From: CAZDQL01 sp964507325
Lineage (GTDB): Bacteria; Planctomycetota; UBA1135; GCA-002686595
Length of the DNA: 64,000 bases
Reading direction: 5' to 3'
Assembly (NCBI GenBank): GCA_964507325.1
Contig: CAZDQL010000002.1
Coordinates: 1 to 64,000, forward strand
The translations under genes were made by a program, and so were the position numbers. Of the stretch, positions 9,471 through 18,860 are shown piece after piece (position 1 is the first letter of the stretch; every line of letters starts with the position of its first letter). The notes beneath the pieces were generated by a model. The model saw nothing but the letters and a program-made list of their open reading frames with translations. It ran no database searches and was not told the DNA's origin.

Positions 9471-10739
9471 ATGCTCGCCCTCGACATGCGACGACTTCGC
9501 CGCCCCCGTTTCTCGCGCGCCACCGGCCTCTTGATCGCTTGCACGCTGGTCGTCTCGGCGCCGGCCCAGGAGCCCGACGCTCCTCCCGAGCCGACCCAAG
9601 CCGAGTTCGACGCAGCGGTGAACGAAGCGGTCGAGCGCGGCCTCTCCTGGTTGCAGGCGCACCAGCGCGCCGACGGTGGGTACGAGATCTTCCAGTTCCA
9701 CAGCGATCAGACCTACGTCGCCGGCCAGACCGCCCTGGCTCTCCTGGCGCGCATCGCCTCGGGGGAGAACAAGGGCTCGGAACGGGTACACGCCGGCTTC
9801 CGCTTCATCCAGGAGCACCCGCCGCGGCTGACCTACGAGATCGGTTTGACCCTGATGGCCTGGGACATGAAGGCGGCGCCGGTGAACGAGCGCTTCCTGG
9901 TGGCCAAGATGTCCCCCGCGGAGCTCGCCGAGTACGAGTGGCCGCGCGCCCTGGACGACGAGGAGCGCGGCTTCCTCACCGGCCTGGTGAGGGCGCTGGA
10001 GGCGCAGGCGTACAAGGGCTGCTGGAGCTACGGGGCGGCCAATGCCGCGGCCGAGACGAAGCAGGCGGACGCCTCGAACACCCAGTACGCGGTCCTGGGG
10101 CTGAAGGCGGCCTCGCGCATGGGGATCGACTTCGACCGCTCGATCTTCGCGGACACGCTGAAGCACTTCGTCAGCCACCAGGAGTCCTCCGGACCCAAGG
10201 TGCGCTACGTCGACAAGGTCGAAGCGCGCCGCGGGAAGATCGTCGAGTACACCCGCAAGCTGCGCGCCCGCGGCTGGGGGTACGGCTTCGAGAACCACGG
10301 CGGCTCCGAGACCAGCGCGGCGCGCACGAACATCGGCATCGCCTGCATGCTCTTGACCCAGGACGAGCTCCTGAGCAAGGGCAAGGGACGCGCGTTGCGC
10401 GTCGCCAAGCAGGCCAGGCGGGACGTCGACGAGGGGGTGCTCGACGGGCTGGCCTGGCTCGACTCCCACTTCTCGGTGAAGGCCAACCACCCCAACGAAC
10501 CGAACGAGGGGTACTACTACTACTACATGTACTCCCTCGAACGCACCGGCATGCTGAGCCGGCGTCGTTGGATCGGGGAACACGATTGGTACAGAGAGGG
10601 TGCGCTGCAGCTCTTGACCCTGCAGCTCCCGGACGGCTCTTGGCCGGGGCACGGGTGGGACAACGGGTTGGTCAACACCTGCTTCGCCCTGCTCTTCTTG
10701 AGGCGCGCGACAACCCCCGGTCCCGTCACCGGCGGTTGA
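9471..10739 (+). CDS. Secreted prenyltransferase / terpenoid-cyclase-fold repeat protein
   Basis: The product has 422 residues. A GGAG just upstream supports the ATG at 9471. A basic N-terminus and hydrophobic segment (ATGLLIACTLVVSAPAQ) give a signal peptide. The rest is made of alpha/alpha-barrel repeats resembling the prenyltransferase and squalene-oxidase repeat: GLSWLQAHQRADGGYE at about 55, then GWGYGFENHGGSETSAARTN, and LQLLTLQLPDGSWPGHGWDNG near the C-terminus. The DxDD motif of squalene-hopene cyclases is not obvious, so cyclase activity is doubtful. Many planctomycete genomes encode secreted repeat proteins of this fold with unknown function. Confidence 0.82.
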   Translation: MLALDMRRLRRPRFSRATGLLIACTLVVSAPAQEPDAPPEPTQAEFDAAVNEAVERGLSWLQAHQRADGGYEIFQFHSDQTYVAGQTALALLARIASGENKGSERVHAGFRFIQEHPPRLTYEIGLTLMAWDMKAAPVNERFLVAKMSPAELAEYEWPRALDDEERGFLTGLVRALEAQAYKGCWSYGAANAAAETKQADASNTQYAVLGLKAASRMGIDFDRSIFADTLKHFVSHQESSGPKVRYVDKVEARRGKIVEYTRKLRARGWGYGFENHGGSETSAARTNIGIACMLLTQDELLSKGKGRALRVAKQARRDVDEGVLDGLAWLDSHFSVKANHPNEPNEGYYYYYMYSLERTGMLSRRRWIGEHDWYREGALQLLTLQLPDGSWPGHGWDNGLVNTCFALLFLRRATTPGPVTGG

Positions 10740-10846
10740 CCGAGGTCGGGGTGGCGAGGAGCACGGGTCGACCGTAGGATCCTCGCACCACGGCGACGAC
10801 GGCGGTCCCCAGCGCCGGCGAGACGCCCCCCATCACGAGGACCCCC

Positions 10847-12856
10847 ATGGCCGACCACCCCGAGACCTCCCCCGAGAATCCCGAACGGCTCCCGACCCTG
10901 TTCGGCCATCCCACGGGCCTCTACGTGCTCTTCTTCGCCGAGATGTGGGAGCGCTTCTCCTACTACGGAATGCGCTCCCTGCTCGTGTTCTACATGCTGA
11001 AGGGCTTCCTCAAGTACGACGATCCCGAGGCCTATGCGGTTTACGGCGCGTACGGAGGACTCGTCTACATGACGCCCTTCTTCGGCGGTCTGATCGCGGA
11101 CCGTCTGATCGGAGCGCGCAAGGCCGTCGTGCTGGGGGGAGCACTGATGGCTTCGGGTCACCTGTTGATGACCTTCGAGGACGCCACCATCTTCTACGTG
11201 GCCCTAGCCTTGCTCATCGCCGGCAATGGCTTCTTCAAACCAAACATCTCGACGATCGTCGGGACCCTCTATCCCAAGAAGAGCCCCAAACGCGACGGGG
11301 GCTTCACGATCTTCTACATGGGGGTCAACCTGGGTGCCGCCCTGGCCCCGCTGGTGTGCGGCTACATCGGAGAGAAGTGGGGCTGGCACTACGGCTTCGG
11401 TCTGGCGACCTTCGGCATGCTGATCGGGCTGGCGGTCTTCGTCGCGACGGTGCGCATCACGCAGATCCTGATCCTCTCCGGCTCGCTCGTCCTGGGGATC
11501 GGGATGTTCTTCCTCTCCACGAACCCCTACCTGTTGGTCACCAACGGCGCCATCGGCCTGGCCCTCATCATCTCGGGCTGCGTGGCGACGGCTGCCCTGC
11601 AGAAGGGTGGGGGCCTGCCGAAGTGGGCGGGAGCGCTCTCCTCAGGGCTTCGTCCGCGCTTCGCCTGGCTGGTCTACCCGGGTGTGGCTCTGGCGATCCC
11701 GATCATCGCCTGGCTCGTTTGGGCCAACCGCTCCAAAAGGCTGATCCGAGACGAGTTCATCGAGAAGCTCACCCAGGCGGGTGGAATGCAGGAGACCGCC
11801 GCGATCTTCCTCAAGGAGATCTCGACCCCCGCCGGCATCATCCTGATGACGACGCTGGTGGGCGCGATGCTCTACCTGTTCGTGACCGCCGTGCGCTCGC
11901 CGCGCATCCAGCGCCATCGAATGTACGTGGTCTTGACCCTGACCTTCTTCTCGTTCCTCTTCTGGGCCTTCTTCGAGCAGGCCGGGAGCTCGGCGAACAA
12001 CTTCGCTGACCGCAACGTCGATCGGGTCTTCGAGTCACGGGTCGTCGAGGAGAGCGACGTGGGGAAGACGATCGACATCGTCTTGACCCAGGAGCAGCTC
12101 GGGTACACGAACGGGGACCAGCTCTACACGATCGATGTGCTGACGGAGGCCCGCGAGGCTCGAGAGGAATTCGTCGAGGCCGCAGGGGAAGACGGGGAGA
12201 AGCTCAGCAAGGACGTCATCGTCGCCTGGACGATCAGCGAGGACGATGTCGGGATGGGCATCGCCGAGGGGGACGACGAGATTCCCGGGAGCGCCTTCCA
12301 GGCGGTCAATCCGATCTACATCCTGCTCTTCGGACTGCTCGCCACCGCCCTCTGGGGGTTCCTCGCCAAGCGTGGGTGGGAGCCGAGTACCCCGGTCAAG
12401 TTCTCCCTGGGCATCCTGCAATTGGGATTGGGCTTCCTGGCCTGGTGGTACGGCGCCCACACGGCGGACGACCGCGGCATGGTCCTGGTGACGTGGTTGC
12501 TCCTCGGCTATCTGCTGCACACGACGGGTGAGCTATGTCTCTCGCCGGTGGGGCTATCGATGGTCACCAAGCTCTCTCCCAAGCGGCTGGTCAGCACCGT
12601 GATGGGGGCCTGGTTCCTCGCGACCGCCGCCTCGAACTTCCTGGCGGCGATCATCGCCCAGTTCACCGCGGCCGGCGGCCACGGTGGCGATGAGGGAGCC
12701 ATTCCGCCTCCCAGCGAGACGGTCAACCTCTACGGGAACGTCTACGAGTTCATCGCTTATCTATCCGTCGGTGTGGCCGTGCTCTGCTTGCTCCTGGCCC
12801 CCATCCTCACGCGCTGGATGCACGAGGGTGAGGACGCGGAGACCGAGGAGGCCTGA
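10847..12856 (+). CDS. POT/PTR-family proton-dependent oligopeptide transporter
   Basis: This inner-membrane peptide:proton symporter has 669 residues. The family signature E-x-x-E-R-F is seen as EMWERFSYYGMR at about residues 29-40. The PTR2 motifs are clear: GGLIADRLIGARKAV, then GNGFFKPNISTIVG, followed by FTIFYMGVNLGAALAPLV. It has about 14 hydrophobic segments. A roughly 100-residue hydrophilic insertion (FADRNVDRVFESRVVEES to about DDEIPGSAFQ) separates the later helices and makes it longer than the usual 450-520 residues. Similar insertions occur in planctomycete and Bacteroidetes members. The adjacent gene for endonuclease IV starts 12 nt after the stop, so they may be co-transcribed. 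Confidence 0.93.
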   Translation: MADHPETSPENPERLPTLFGHPTGLYVLFFAEMWERFSYYGMRSLLVFYMLKGFLKYDDPEAYAVYGAYGGLVYMTPFFGGLIADRLIGARKAVVLGGALMASGHLLMTFEDATIFYVALALLIAGNGFFKPNISTIVGTLYPKKSPKRDGGFTIFYMGVNLGAALAPLVCGYIGEKWGWHYGFGLATFGMLIGLAVFVATVRITQILILSGSLVLGIGMFFLSTNPYLLVTNGAIGLALIISGCVATAALQKGGGLPKWAGALSSGLRPRFAWLVYPGVALAIPIIAWLVWANRSKRLIRDEFIEKLTQAGGMQETAAIFLKEISTPAGIILMTTLVGAMLYLFVTAVRSPRIQRHRMYVVLTLTFFSFLFWAFFEQAGSSANNFADRNVDRVFESRVVEESDVGKTIDIVLTQEQLGYTNGDQLYTIDVLTEAREAREEFVEAAGEDGEKLSKDVIVAWTISEDDVGMGIAEGDDEIPGSAFQAVNPIYILLFGLLATALWGFLAKRGWEPSTPVKFSLGILQLGLGFLAWWYGAHTADDRGMVLVTWLLLGYLLHTTGELCLSPVGLSMVTKLSPKRLVSTVMGAWFLATAASNFLAAIIAQFTAAGGHGGDEGAIPPPSETVNLYGNVYEFIAYLSVGVAVLCLLLAPILTRWMHEGEDAETEEA

Positions 12857-12868
12857 TCCCGCGCCCCG

Positions 12869-13735
12869 ATGGGACGGCGCACTCCCAAGCGGCGTCGCCT
12901 CTGCCTGGGATCCCACCTCTCCGTCGCCGGAGGGGTCTCCAAGGCGGTGGCGGCCGCGATCGAGCTCGAGCTGGAGTCGCTGCAGATCTTCGCCAAGAAC
13001 GCGAGTCGCTGGGAGCAGAAGCCCACCGACCCCGCGGAGGTGGAGCGCTTCCTCGCCCTGCGCGAGGAGTGGGGCGCCGACAAGCAGGTGGTCAGTCACG
13101 ACTCCTACCTGATCAACCTCGCCAGCGGGGACCGCGCCCTGCGCAAGCGCTCGATCGCCGCCCTCGCCGACGAGCTCGAACGGGCACGGATCCTCCAGCT
13201 CGAGGGGGTGGTGATGCACCCCGGGGCCCACGTGGGGGACGGGGTCGACGTGGGGTTGGAGCGCGCCGCCGACGGGATCCGGCGCGTCCTCGACGGGGCA
13301 CCACCGGGGGGCCCGCGCCTGCTCCTGGAGAACACCGCCGGCGGAGGGTCGACCCTCGGCCGCACCCTCGAGGAGCTCGCCCGAGTGCTGGAGCACGTCG
13401 ACGCCCCCGAGCGCACCGGCGTCTGCCTCGACACCTGCCACATGTTCGCCGCCGGCTACGACATCCGCCGCCCCGCGGGCTACGCGGCCATGATCGACGA
13501 GCTCGAGCGGCTGATCGGATCCGAGATGGTGCGCTGCTGGCACTTCAACGACTCCAAGGGAGCCTGCGGCAACCACCTCGACCGCCACCAACACATCGGC
13601 CAGGGCGAGCTGGGCAAAGCCCCCTTCCGCCGCATCCTGCGCGACGAACGCTTCTTCGGCGTCCCCAAGATCCTGGAGACGCCGAAGGAGGGGGAGATGG
13701 ATCAGGTGAACCTGGAGGTGCTGGCGAAGCTGTAG
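12869..13735 (+). CDS. nfo: Deoxyribonuclease IV (AP endonuclease IV)
   Basis: This 288-residue class II AP endonuclease cuts 5' of abasic sites in base-excision repair. All nine zinc ligands of the E. coli enzyme have equivalents in order: His77, His117, Glu154, Asp188, His191, His225, Asp238, His240 and Glu270. They lie in the conserved stretches VSHDSYLINLAS, VMHPGAH, LLENTAG, CLDTCHMFAAGYD, HFNDSKG and DRHQHIGQG. The N-terminus carries the family opening GSHLSVAGG. Length is normal. It follows the peptide transporter closely and shares no obvious functional theme with it. Confidence 0.96.
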   Translation: MGRRTPKRRRLCLGSHLSVAGGVSKAVAAAIELELESLQIFAKNASRWEQKPTDPAEVERFLALREEWGADKQVVSHDSYLINLASGDRALRKRSIAALADELERARILQLEGVVMHPGAHVGDGVDVGLERAADGIRRVLDGAPPGGPRLLLENTAGGGSTLGRTLEELARVLEHVDAPERTGVCLDTCHMFAAGYDIRRPAGYAAMIDELERLIGSEMVRCWHFNDSKGACGNHLDRHQHIGQGELGKAPFRRILRDERFFGVPKILETPKEGEMDQVNLEVLAKL

Positions 13736-13770
13736 CGCGGTCGGGAGCGCCCGCATCTGCGAGCCCGTGC

Positions 13771-13799
13771 TAGGCTCCAACGCGATGGCCGTGGAGTAG
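13771..13799 (+). promoter_or_regulatory. Possible promoter and four-codon upstream ORF
   Basis: TAGGCT (13771-13776) is followed after 8 nt by an ATG that opens a four-codon frame, MAVE, ending at 13799. That is 20 nt before the start of the next gene and out of frame with it. The hexamer-to-ATG spacing matches other leaderless-like starts in this window. This is speculative. Confidence 0.25.
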
Positions 13800-13819
13800 G
13801 AGCCAGGCGGCCGTTCACG

Positions 13820-15418
13820 ATGCGCAAGGGTAGGCCCCAGGACCGGCGGGCAGCACGGTGGAAGCTGGGGGCAGTCGCACTGCTCTTGGGGGTGTGCTCC
13901 TTCGGGCTCCTGCGCATGGCCGGCGGGGGGGAGGAGCTGCGTGCCACTCCGATACGTCAGGGGGAGGCCGAGGCGCGTGGAACGGCGGGGCCCGGCGCGC
14001 AGGCCGCCATGCACGTGCCGGAGGCCGAGCCCGAGGAGCGGGATGACGAAGGTGCCGTGGAACCTGCTGCAGCTCCTTCCGGCTCAACTCCCACCCCCTC
14101 CACTGGACGAATACGAGTGCGCGTCCTCGGCTTCATCCGCCGGTTCTGCTGGAGGATCGAGATCCGACTGAGGGTATCCGGCCCACACCGTCCGATCGTT
14201 CGAATCGGGCACCTGAGGCTGAGCGACTCGGTCGAGTTCTGTGGTCTCGATCGCAGTAGGAGCTACGACGTCGAAGTGGGGGCGGCTTGGGGAGTCACTC
14301 AGGTCGTCAGACGAGTTCGTATCCCGAGCGACGGCCTGCAAGTGGTCGAGATCGAACGTCCGCCGCACGTCACCGTGGACGGAGTGGTCAGGAACATCGA
14401 TGGACAACGCATAGCGAACGTCCTCGTCTCCGTGCGCTCGGACACTGGTCTGTGGCGGAGCACGACCAGTGCTGGAGGGTGGTTCAGCCTTGGGGGCCTT
14501 TCGCCCGGACCCCTCGAGTTGGAGGCGATCTCACCGTTCTGCGAACGTCAGGTCGAGACCGTGAAGCTCCATGGCGTGGACCTACGAGGCCTCGGGCCCA
14601 TCTCACTCGAGTTCGGCGGCAAGGGGGTGATCACGGGGCGTGTGACGGCGGATGGACGACCCTACGCGGATCGGTTGCCCGAACGTGGCCCCGCCGCTCG
14701 CGCTCCAGATGCTCGACTGGTGGTGGTGAGCCAAGGCCTGCCGGTGTCCCGAGCCCCGTGGATGGAAGTCTCCGTCGACGAGGCTGGTGAGTTCGTCGCG
14801 CGCGGCTTGCCGCAGAGCAACCCTGTTGTTCTATGCGGACTGCTAGAGGGGTACGAGGCGCGGCGCGTGGTCGCACGCTCGGGCGACGAAGTGGAGGTGG
14901 ATCTGAGGCCTGTTCTACCCGTCACCATCCAAGTCGTCGACGACGAGGGCGTGCCGCGGCGCGAATACATCACGGCGCGCCCATCGGACGGAGCCGAATG
15001 GCTGAGTATCTCAGGGCGCTGGCTGGACACAGGGCTCTGCAGGTTCGAGGGAATGGGCGAGGGCGAGTGGCTCTTGGACATCGGCTGGTCCTTGCACGAC
15101 AGAGATGTGAGACGCGTGCGAGTCGACTCGGAAGGGCGAGTCGAAGAGCCGGACGACGTCTTGGTCGTACCGCGCCGTGGAGAGATCTCTGGACACGCCA
15201 AACCGCCCGGAGGAGGAGGTTGGGAATGGGTGGAGATCGCGATCGACGGACGCTGGCTCGGCAGTGAAGCGACCAGCTACGGCGTGTTTCTGGTCAAGAA
15301 GCTGCGCCCCGGCCCCCACGAGATCTTGATCGCCGCCCCCCAAGGACTGTGGAGGCGCATTGTGGAGGTCTTGCCCGCGCAGCGAGTCCGGCCCAAGCTG
15401 GAGCTGGAGCCGCAATGA
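13820..15418 (+). CDS. Anchored carboxypeptidase-regulatory-like (Ig-fold) protein
   Basis: The product has 532 residues and no enzyme motif. A basic N-terminus is followed by one hydrophobic helix at about residues 16-37 (LGAVALLLGVCSFGLLRMAGG), giving a signal anchor, then a low-complexity Pro/Ala/Glu linker. The exported part consists of repeated beta-sandwich modules of the CarboxypepD_reg type, such as VDGVVRNIDGQRIANVLVSV and FGGKGVITGRVTADGRP. These modules are abundant in Planctomycetota. Two further proteins in the window use them: the sigma fusion at 20652-23705 and the small anchored protein at 30873-31583. A surface structural or adhesive role is inferred. It converges on the alpha-mannosidase gene with a 27-bp gap. 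Confidence 0.72.
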   Translation: MRKGRPQDRRAARWKLGAVALLLGVCSFGLLRMAGGGEELRATPIRQGEAEARGTAGPGAQAAMHVPEAEPEERDDEGAVEPAAAPSGSTPTPSTGRIRVRVLGFIRRFCWRIEIRLRVSGPHRPIVRIGHLRLSDSVEFCGLDRSRSYDVEVGAAWGVTQVVRRVRIPSDGLQVVEIERPPHVTVDGVVRNIDGQRIANVLVSVRSDTGLWRSTTSAGGWFSLGGLSPGPLELEAISPFCERQVETVKLHGVDLRGLGPISLEFGGKGVITGRVTADGRPYADRLPERGPAARAPDARLVVVSQGLPVSRAPWMEVSVDEAGEFVARGLPQSNPVVLCGLLEGYEARRVVARSGDEVEVDLRPVLPVTIQVVDDEGVPRREYITARPSDGAEWLSISGRWLDTGLCRFEGMGEGEWLLDIGWSLHDRDVRRVRVDSEGRVEEPDDVLVVPRRGEISGHAKPPGGGGWEWVEIAIDGRWLGSEATSYGVFLVKKLRPGPHEILIAAPQGLWRRIVEVLPAQRVRPKLELEPQ

Positions 15419-15445
15419 CGTGGACCTCCCGGGTCGGTGGGGGCT

Positions 15446-18400
15446 TCACCGCTCCACCCGCAGCGTGAGGATCTCGTGGCGCCCCAGTTGGAGTCCGGTG
15501 GGGCAGGGGCGCAGCGGCACCTCCATCGGGTTGGAGACCCAGACTCGCCGGTCGGGCGAGGCGAAATCGAGCGCCGGCTCGACCGGCGCATTGGAGACGT
15601 TGAACAACCGCACCATGAACGCCTCGCCGTCGCGGCTGGGACGCAGACTGGTCACCACCACGCCGGAGTCCTGCGCCAGCTCGATGATCGCTGCCGTGGA
15701 CGGAGAATCCTCGCCCACCGGCATCACCAGCAGGGGCTGGCAGATCTCCCGGCCGAAGCGCTGGGAGGCCACGGGGTCGTAGCCGCCGGCGTGCGGTCGC
15801 AGGGCGTAGGTGAAGGAGATGATCCCCTCCTGATCCGCCTTGTAGTTGGTCTCCCAGTGGTTGTTCATCGTCCAGGAGTGCAGGTAGGCGTCCGGGTCGA
15901 TGTGCGTGCGCCAGGAGCGGCGGCCGGTCGCCTCGGCGATCTGGATGGGGTCGAACTGCACCATCGGCGCGTCGACGGGCACCCAGGTGAGCCCGTACTC
16001 CTCGTTCGAGAGCTCGACGAAGCGCTGCACGCAGTAGAAGTTGCGATTGGCACCCACCATCTGATCGGTTTCCACCTCGACCACGGTCCAGGGCACGTCG
16101 ATGCGAGCCGTCGGGTCCGGCATCTGGAAGGGGAAGCTGAAGTAGAGGCCCTCGGGCTGGCGCTCCTGCAGCTTGTCGGCGGTGTTGATCAGCTCGAGGT
16201 GGTCGAAGCCGTGCACCAGCCGCAGCCGCCGGGTCAGGCGCCGGCAGCCCGGGGCGTCGGACTCCACTCGCAGGGTGGCGACCAGGGGCCCGGGGTCCTC
16301 CACGACGACTTCGACGGGACCCTCGATCGTCGCGCGGCCCTGCGCCGGATCGCGGCCGAGGATGTAGAGGTAGTCGTTGAGGCCGCCGCGCTCCTGATCG
16401 ACGAGCTCCACATCGATGCGCAGGTCGCGCAGGGAGCGGATCGCTCCCGTCTCGGGGTCGACCTCGGCGCGCAGCAGTGCGTTGTGCACGGTCCGCCCCT
16501 CCGCCCGAGCCTCTCCCTGCACGGCAGCGGCACCCTCGTGAATGCTGTAGCGTCGGCTGCCGAGAGCGGGCACGTCCGCGGCCAGGAGGGCCAGCTCGCC
16601 GGAGGCGAGCCGCTGCGAGGGAACTGCGACGCCGGCGGCGTCGAGCACCCGGTCGCCGGCACTCGACACCTCGGCCGAGAGCAGCACCAGCCCGCTGCGC
16701 GGCCACGAGGCGCTGTTGTAGACCTGGACCGCGTTCGATGTCCCGGGCGCGGCCGCGTGGGTCACTCGCCGCAGCAGGTCGGAGGTCCTGGCCGCGCCGT
16801 CGAGGGCGAAGCGCTGCTTGTACTCGTCCTGGCGGATGGCGAACTCGTCATCCGGCGCGCTGATGCTGTTGTGAGCACCCCAGGTGTGCTCGTCGTACAT
16901 GATCATCTTCGTCCAGGCCGCATCGAACTCGGCGTGCAGCGCCAGGTCGGGGCTGAGCAGCGCCCACAGCGTCTGCGTCTGGGCGATCTGCTCGCAGGCG
17001 CGCCGATTGACGCCGGTGGCCAGGGCGGTCGAGGCGCTGCCGTCTTCCCAGTAGGGCGAGAAGTCCCCGCGCAGGACCGGCAGCTCGTCACCGTAGCGCC
17101 GGGCGAACTCCTCGAGCGCCGCGCTGTTGCGCGCGATCACCAGCCGGGGGGTCACGTACTGCTGGTTCCAGTCGCGCACGAAGTCCGAGAGCTCGCGGCG
17201 GGGCGGGCCGTTGTCGCCGCCGATGCAGTAGCGCATCAGGCTCATCGAATAGGGGTAGTCCTTGCGCTCGAGCCCGTCGATGTAGGCGAAGACGTTGGTG
17301 GCATTGAGCTCGTGCGAATGGAAGTACGCGTAGCCGTCGCCGCACATCCAGAACAGCACCCGGTGCTGGCCGGAGGGATCGACCCACCAGAAGGGCTTGT
17401 CGCCCCACTCGAAGGTGTAGCCCATGCGGTGGAAGTGATTGGGCCCGATCGAGATGTGCTTGACGCCGTGGTGGGCCAGCGCCGCGGCCAGACCCCAGGT
17501 GTAGCCGGGCACGTCGGACTGCATCGCCGAGTCGATCGGCACGCCGTGCTCGGCCTCGAAGCGCTTGGCGGCGCCCATCAGCTCGAAGAGCTCCTCCTCG
17601 GTGTACATGCCGGTCATCGCCTGGGCGTAGAGCACGTCGAGGTGGATCTGGCGCGCTCGGCAGGCCGCGACGAAGCGCTGCTTCTCCTCCTCGCTGGCGA
17701 TGCGCATGAACTCATCGACCGCCCACATCCCCTCGGGGTGCCAGACGAAGCGCGCCTCCTCCGGGTAGTCCTTCGTCTCCTCGATGTACTGCAGCGCCTG
17801 GTGCAGGTACTCGATCTGCTTCTGGAGCACCACGTCCTGGGTGTGCGTGTAGCCGATGTCGAGGTGGGTCTGGTGGATGAGGTGGATCTCGCGCTGGACG
17901 ACCGGCTCGAGCTCGACCGTGGTGCGGGCGAGCTCACGCTCCGCGCTGCGCAGCACCGCGGGCACGGAGACAGGGGTCGACACGGGCTGGACGTGGGCTT
18001 CGACGCGCTGTCTACCTGCGACGAGTCGCAGCGGCATCGGCGCGGCATCGCCCAAGGTCAGAGAGGCGTCGGTCGGCAGGCCCACGTGCCGGATGGTGAG
18101 CGTGACCGGCTGGGCCGGCCCTTCCGGTCTGCGCAGGATGGCGGGCGAACCGGCGGCGCCAGCCAGGATGTCGGTCCGGCTCTCCACCGGGGCGAGCCGG
18201 ACACCTCGGGGAGCCTCCATCCAGAGTGCATCCCAGAGCGCCCACGACCCCGCGCGCGCGGTGATCTCGACGCGGTTGGTACCCGCCACGAGCGAGTCCG
18301 CAGGCACCGCAACGGCGATCTCGTGCTCGCGCCCCTGCGCCGGATCACCGAAGACCGAGGCGTCGCCGCCTCCGACAGGGGTCTGGAACTCCCAGCTCTG

Positions 18401-18763
18401 GTCGTTGACGCGCACCTCGACGAGGGGCGGGCTGGACCCGTGGGTGTCGACGAAATCGAGCACCAGCCGGAACTCCGCCTCGGGCGCCTCCAGCAGACCG
18501 AAGTACACCTCGAAGGTGTGGGGCCCGTGCGGAGCCCAGAAGTCGTCGGGGCCGGGCAGCACGTACGGCCAGTCTCGCGCCGGATCGGAGGCGCCGACCA
18601 GGAACAGGCCGGGTTCGCGAAAACCGCCGTAACCCGCCGGCGCCAGGGCGAACTCGCGGGTGTCGCCGTCGCTCTCGCCGATGCTCCACAGGGGCGGCGG
18701 GGTTTGCGCACCGGCGGCGGAGGAGACACCGAGAAGAAGAACGAAGAGCAAGGGGGCCTGCAT
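15446..18763 (-). CDS. Secreted glycoside hydrolase family 38 alpha-mannosidase-like enzyme
   Basis: The 1105-residue enzyme starts at the ATG at 18763, which has GGAGG about 8 nt upstream and opens a clear signal peptide (MQAPLLFVLLLGVSSAAGAQ). Residues to about 260 look like a carbohydrate-binding beta-sandwich. The GH38 catalytic domain begins at REIHLIHQTHLDIGYTH, where the His-x-Asp zinc-binding pair is seen. The likely nucleophile Asp is in AMQSDVPGYTWG. The zinc site and nucleophile are intact, so activity is expected, probably retaining hydrolysis of alpha-mannosides. The middle and C-terminal beta domains typical of GH38 follow. It is divergent from the SSS symporter with 97 bp between, suggesting breakdown outside the cytoplasm and uptake of the product. 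Substrate is not determined. Confidence 0.88.
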   Translation of the reverse strand: MQAPLLFVLLLGVSSAAGAQTPPPLWSIGESDGDTREFALAPAGYGGFREPGLFLVGASDPARDWPYVLPGPDDFWAPHGPHTFEVYFGLLEAPEAEFRLVLDFVDTHGSSPPLVEVRVNDQSWEFQTPVGGGDASVFGDPAQGREHEIAVAVPADSLVAGTNRVEITARAGSWALWDALWMEAPRGVRLAPVESRTDILAGAAGSPAILRRPEGPAQPVTLTIRHVGLPTDASLTLGDAAPMPLRLVAGRQRVEAHVQPVSTPVSVPAVLRSAERELARTTVELEPVVQREIHLIHQTHLDIGYTHTQDVVLQKQIEYLHQALQYIEETKDYPEEARFVWHPEGMWAVDEFMRIASEEEKQRFVAACRARQIHLDVLYAQAMTGMYTEEELFELMGAAKRFEAEHGVPIDSAMQSDVPGYTWGLAAALAHHGVKHISIGPNHFHRMGYTFEWGDKPFWWVDPSGQHRVLFWMCGDGYAYFHSHELNATNVFAYIDGLERKDYPYSMSLMRYCIGGDNGPPRRELSDFVRDWNQQYVTPRLVIARNSAALEEFARRYGDELPVLRGDFSPYWEDGSASTALATGVNRRACEQIAQTQTLWALLSPDLALHAEFDAAWTKMIMYDEHTWGAHNSISAPDDEFAIRQDEYKQRFALDGAARTSDLLRRVTHAAAPGTSNAVQVYNSASWPRSGLVLLSAEVSSAGDRVLDAAGVAVPSQRLASGELALLAADVPALGSRRYSIHEGAAAVQGEARAEGRTVHNALLRAEVDPETGAIRSLRDLRIDVELVDQERGGLNDYLYILGRDPAQGRATIEGPVEVVVEDPGPLVATLRVESDAPGCRRLTRRLRLVHGFDHLELINTADKLQERQPEGLYFSFPFQMPDPTARIDVPWTVVEVETDQMVGANRNFYCVQRFVELSNEEYGLTWVPVDAPMVQFDPIQIAEATGRRSWRTHIDPDAYLHSWTMNNHWETNYKADQEGIISFTYALRPHAGGYDPVASQRFGREICQPLLVMPVGEDSPSTAAIIELAQDSGVVVTSLRPSRDGEAFMVRLFNVSNAPVEPALDFASPDRRVWVSNPMEVPLRPCPTGLQLGRHEILTLRVER

Positions 18764-18807
18764 GCTGAACCTCCAGCGACTTGGAGATGGCAGTGGATCG
18801 GAGTCGC

Positions 18808-18813
18808 TAGAAT
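18808..18813 (+). promoter_or_regulatory. Putative -10 element for the SSS symporter gene
   Basis: TAGAAT lies 47 nt before the symporter ATG, inside the 97-bp gap shared with the divergent GH38 gene. The hexamer is identical to those before the Lhr, MutS and radical SAM genes. Confidence 0.4.
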
Positions 18814-18860
18814 GGGGCAATTGCCCTGCAACCGCAACGCGCCGGCGTGGATGAGGATGC

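Noticed and set aside
15419..15445. Terminator between the convergent beta-sandwich and GH38 genes
   Set aside because: The 27-bp gap has no stable hairpin or T run.
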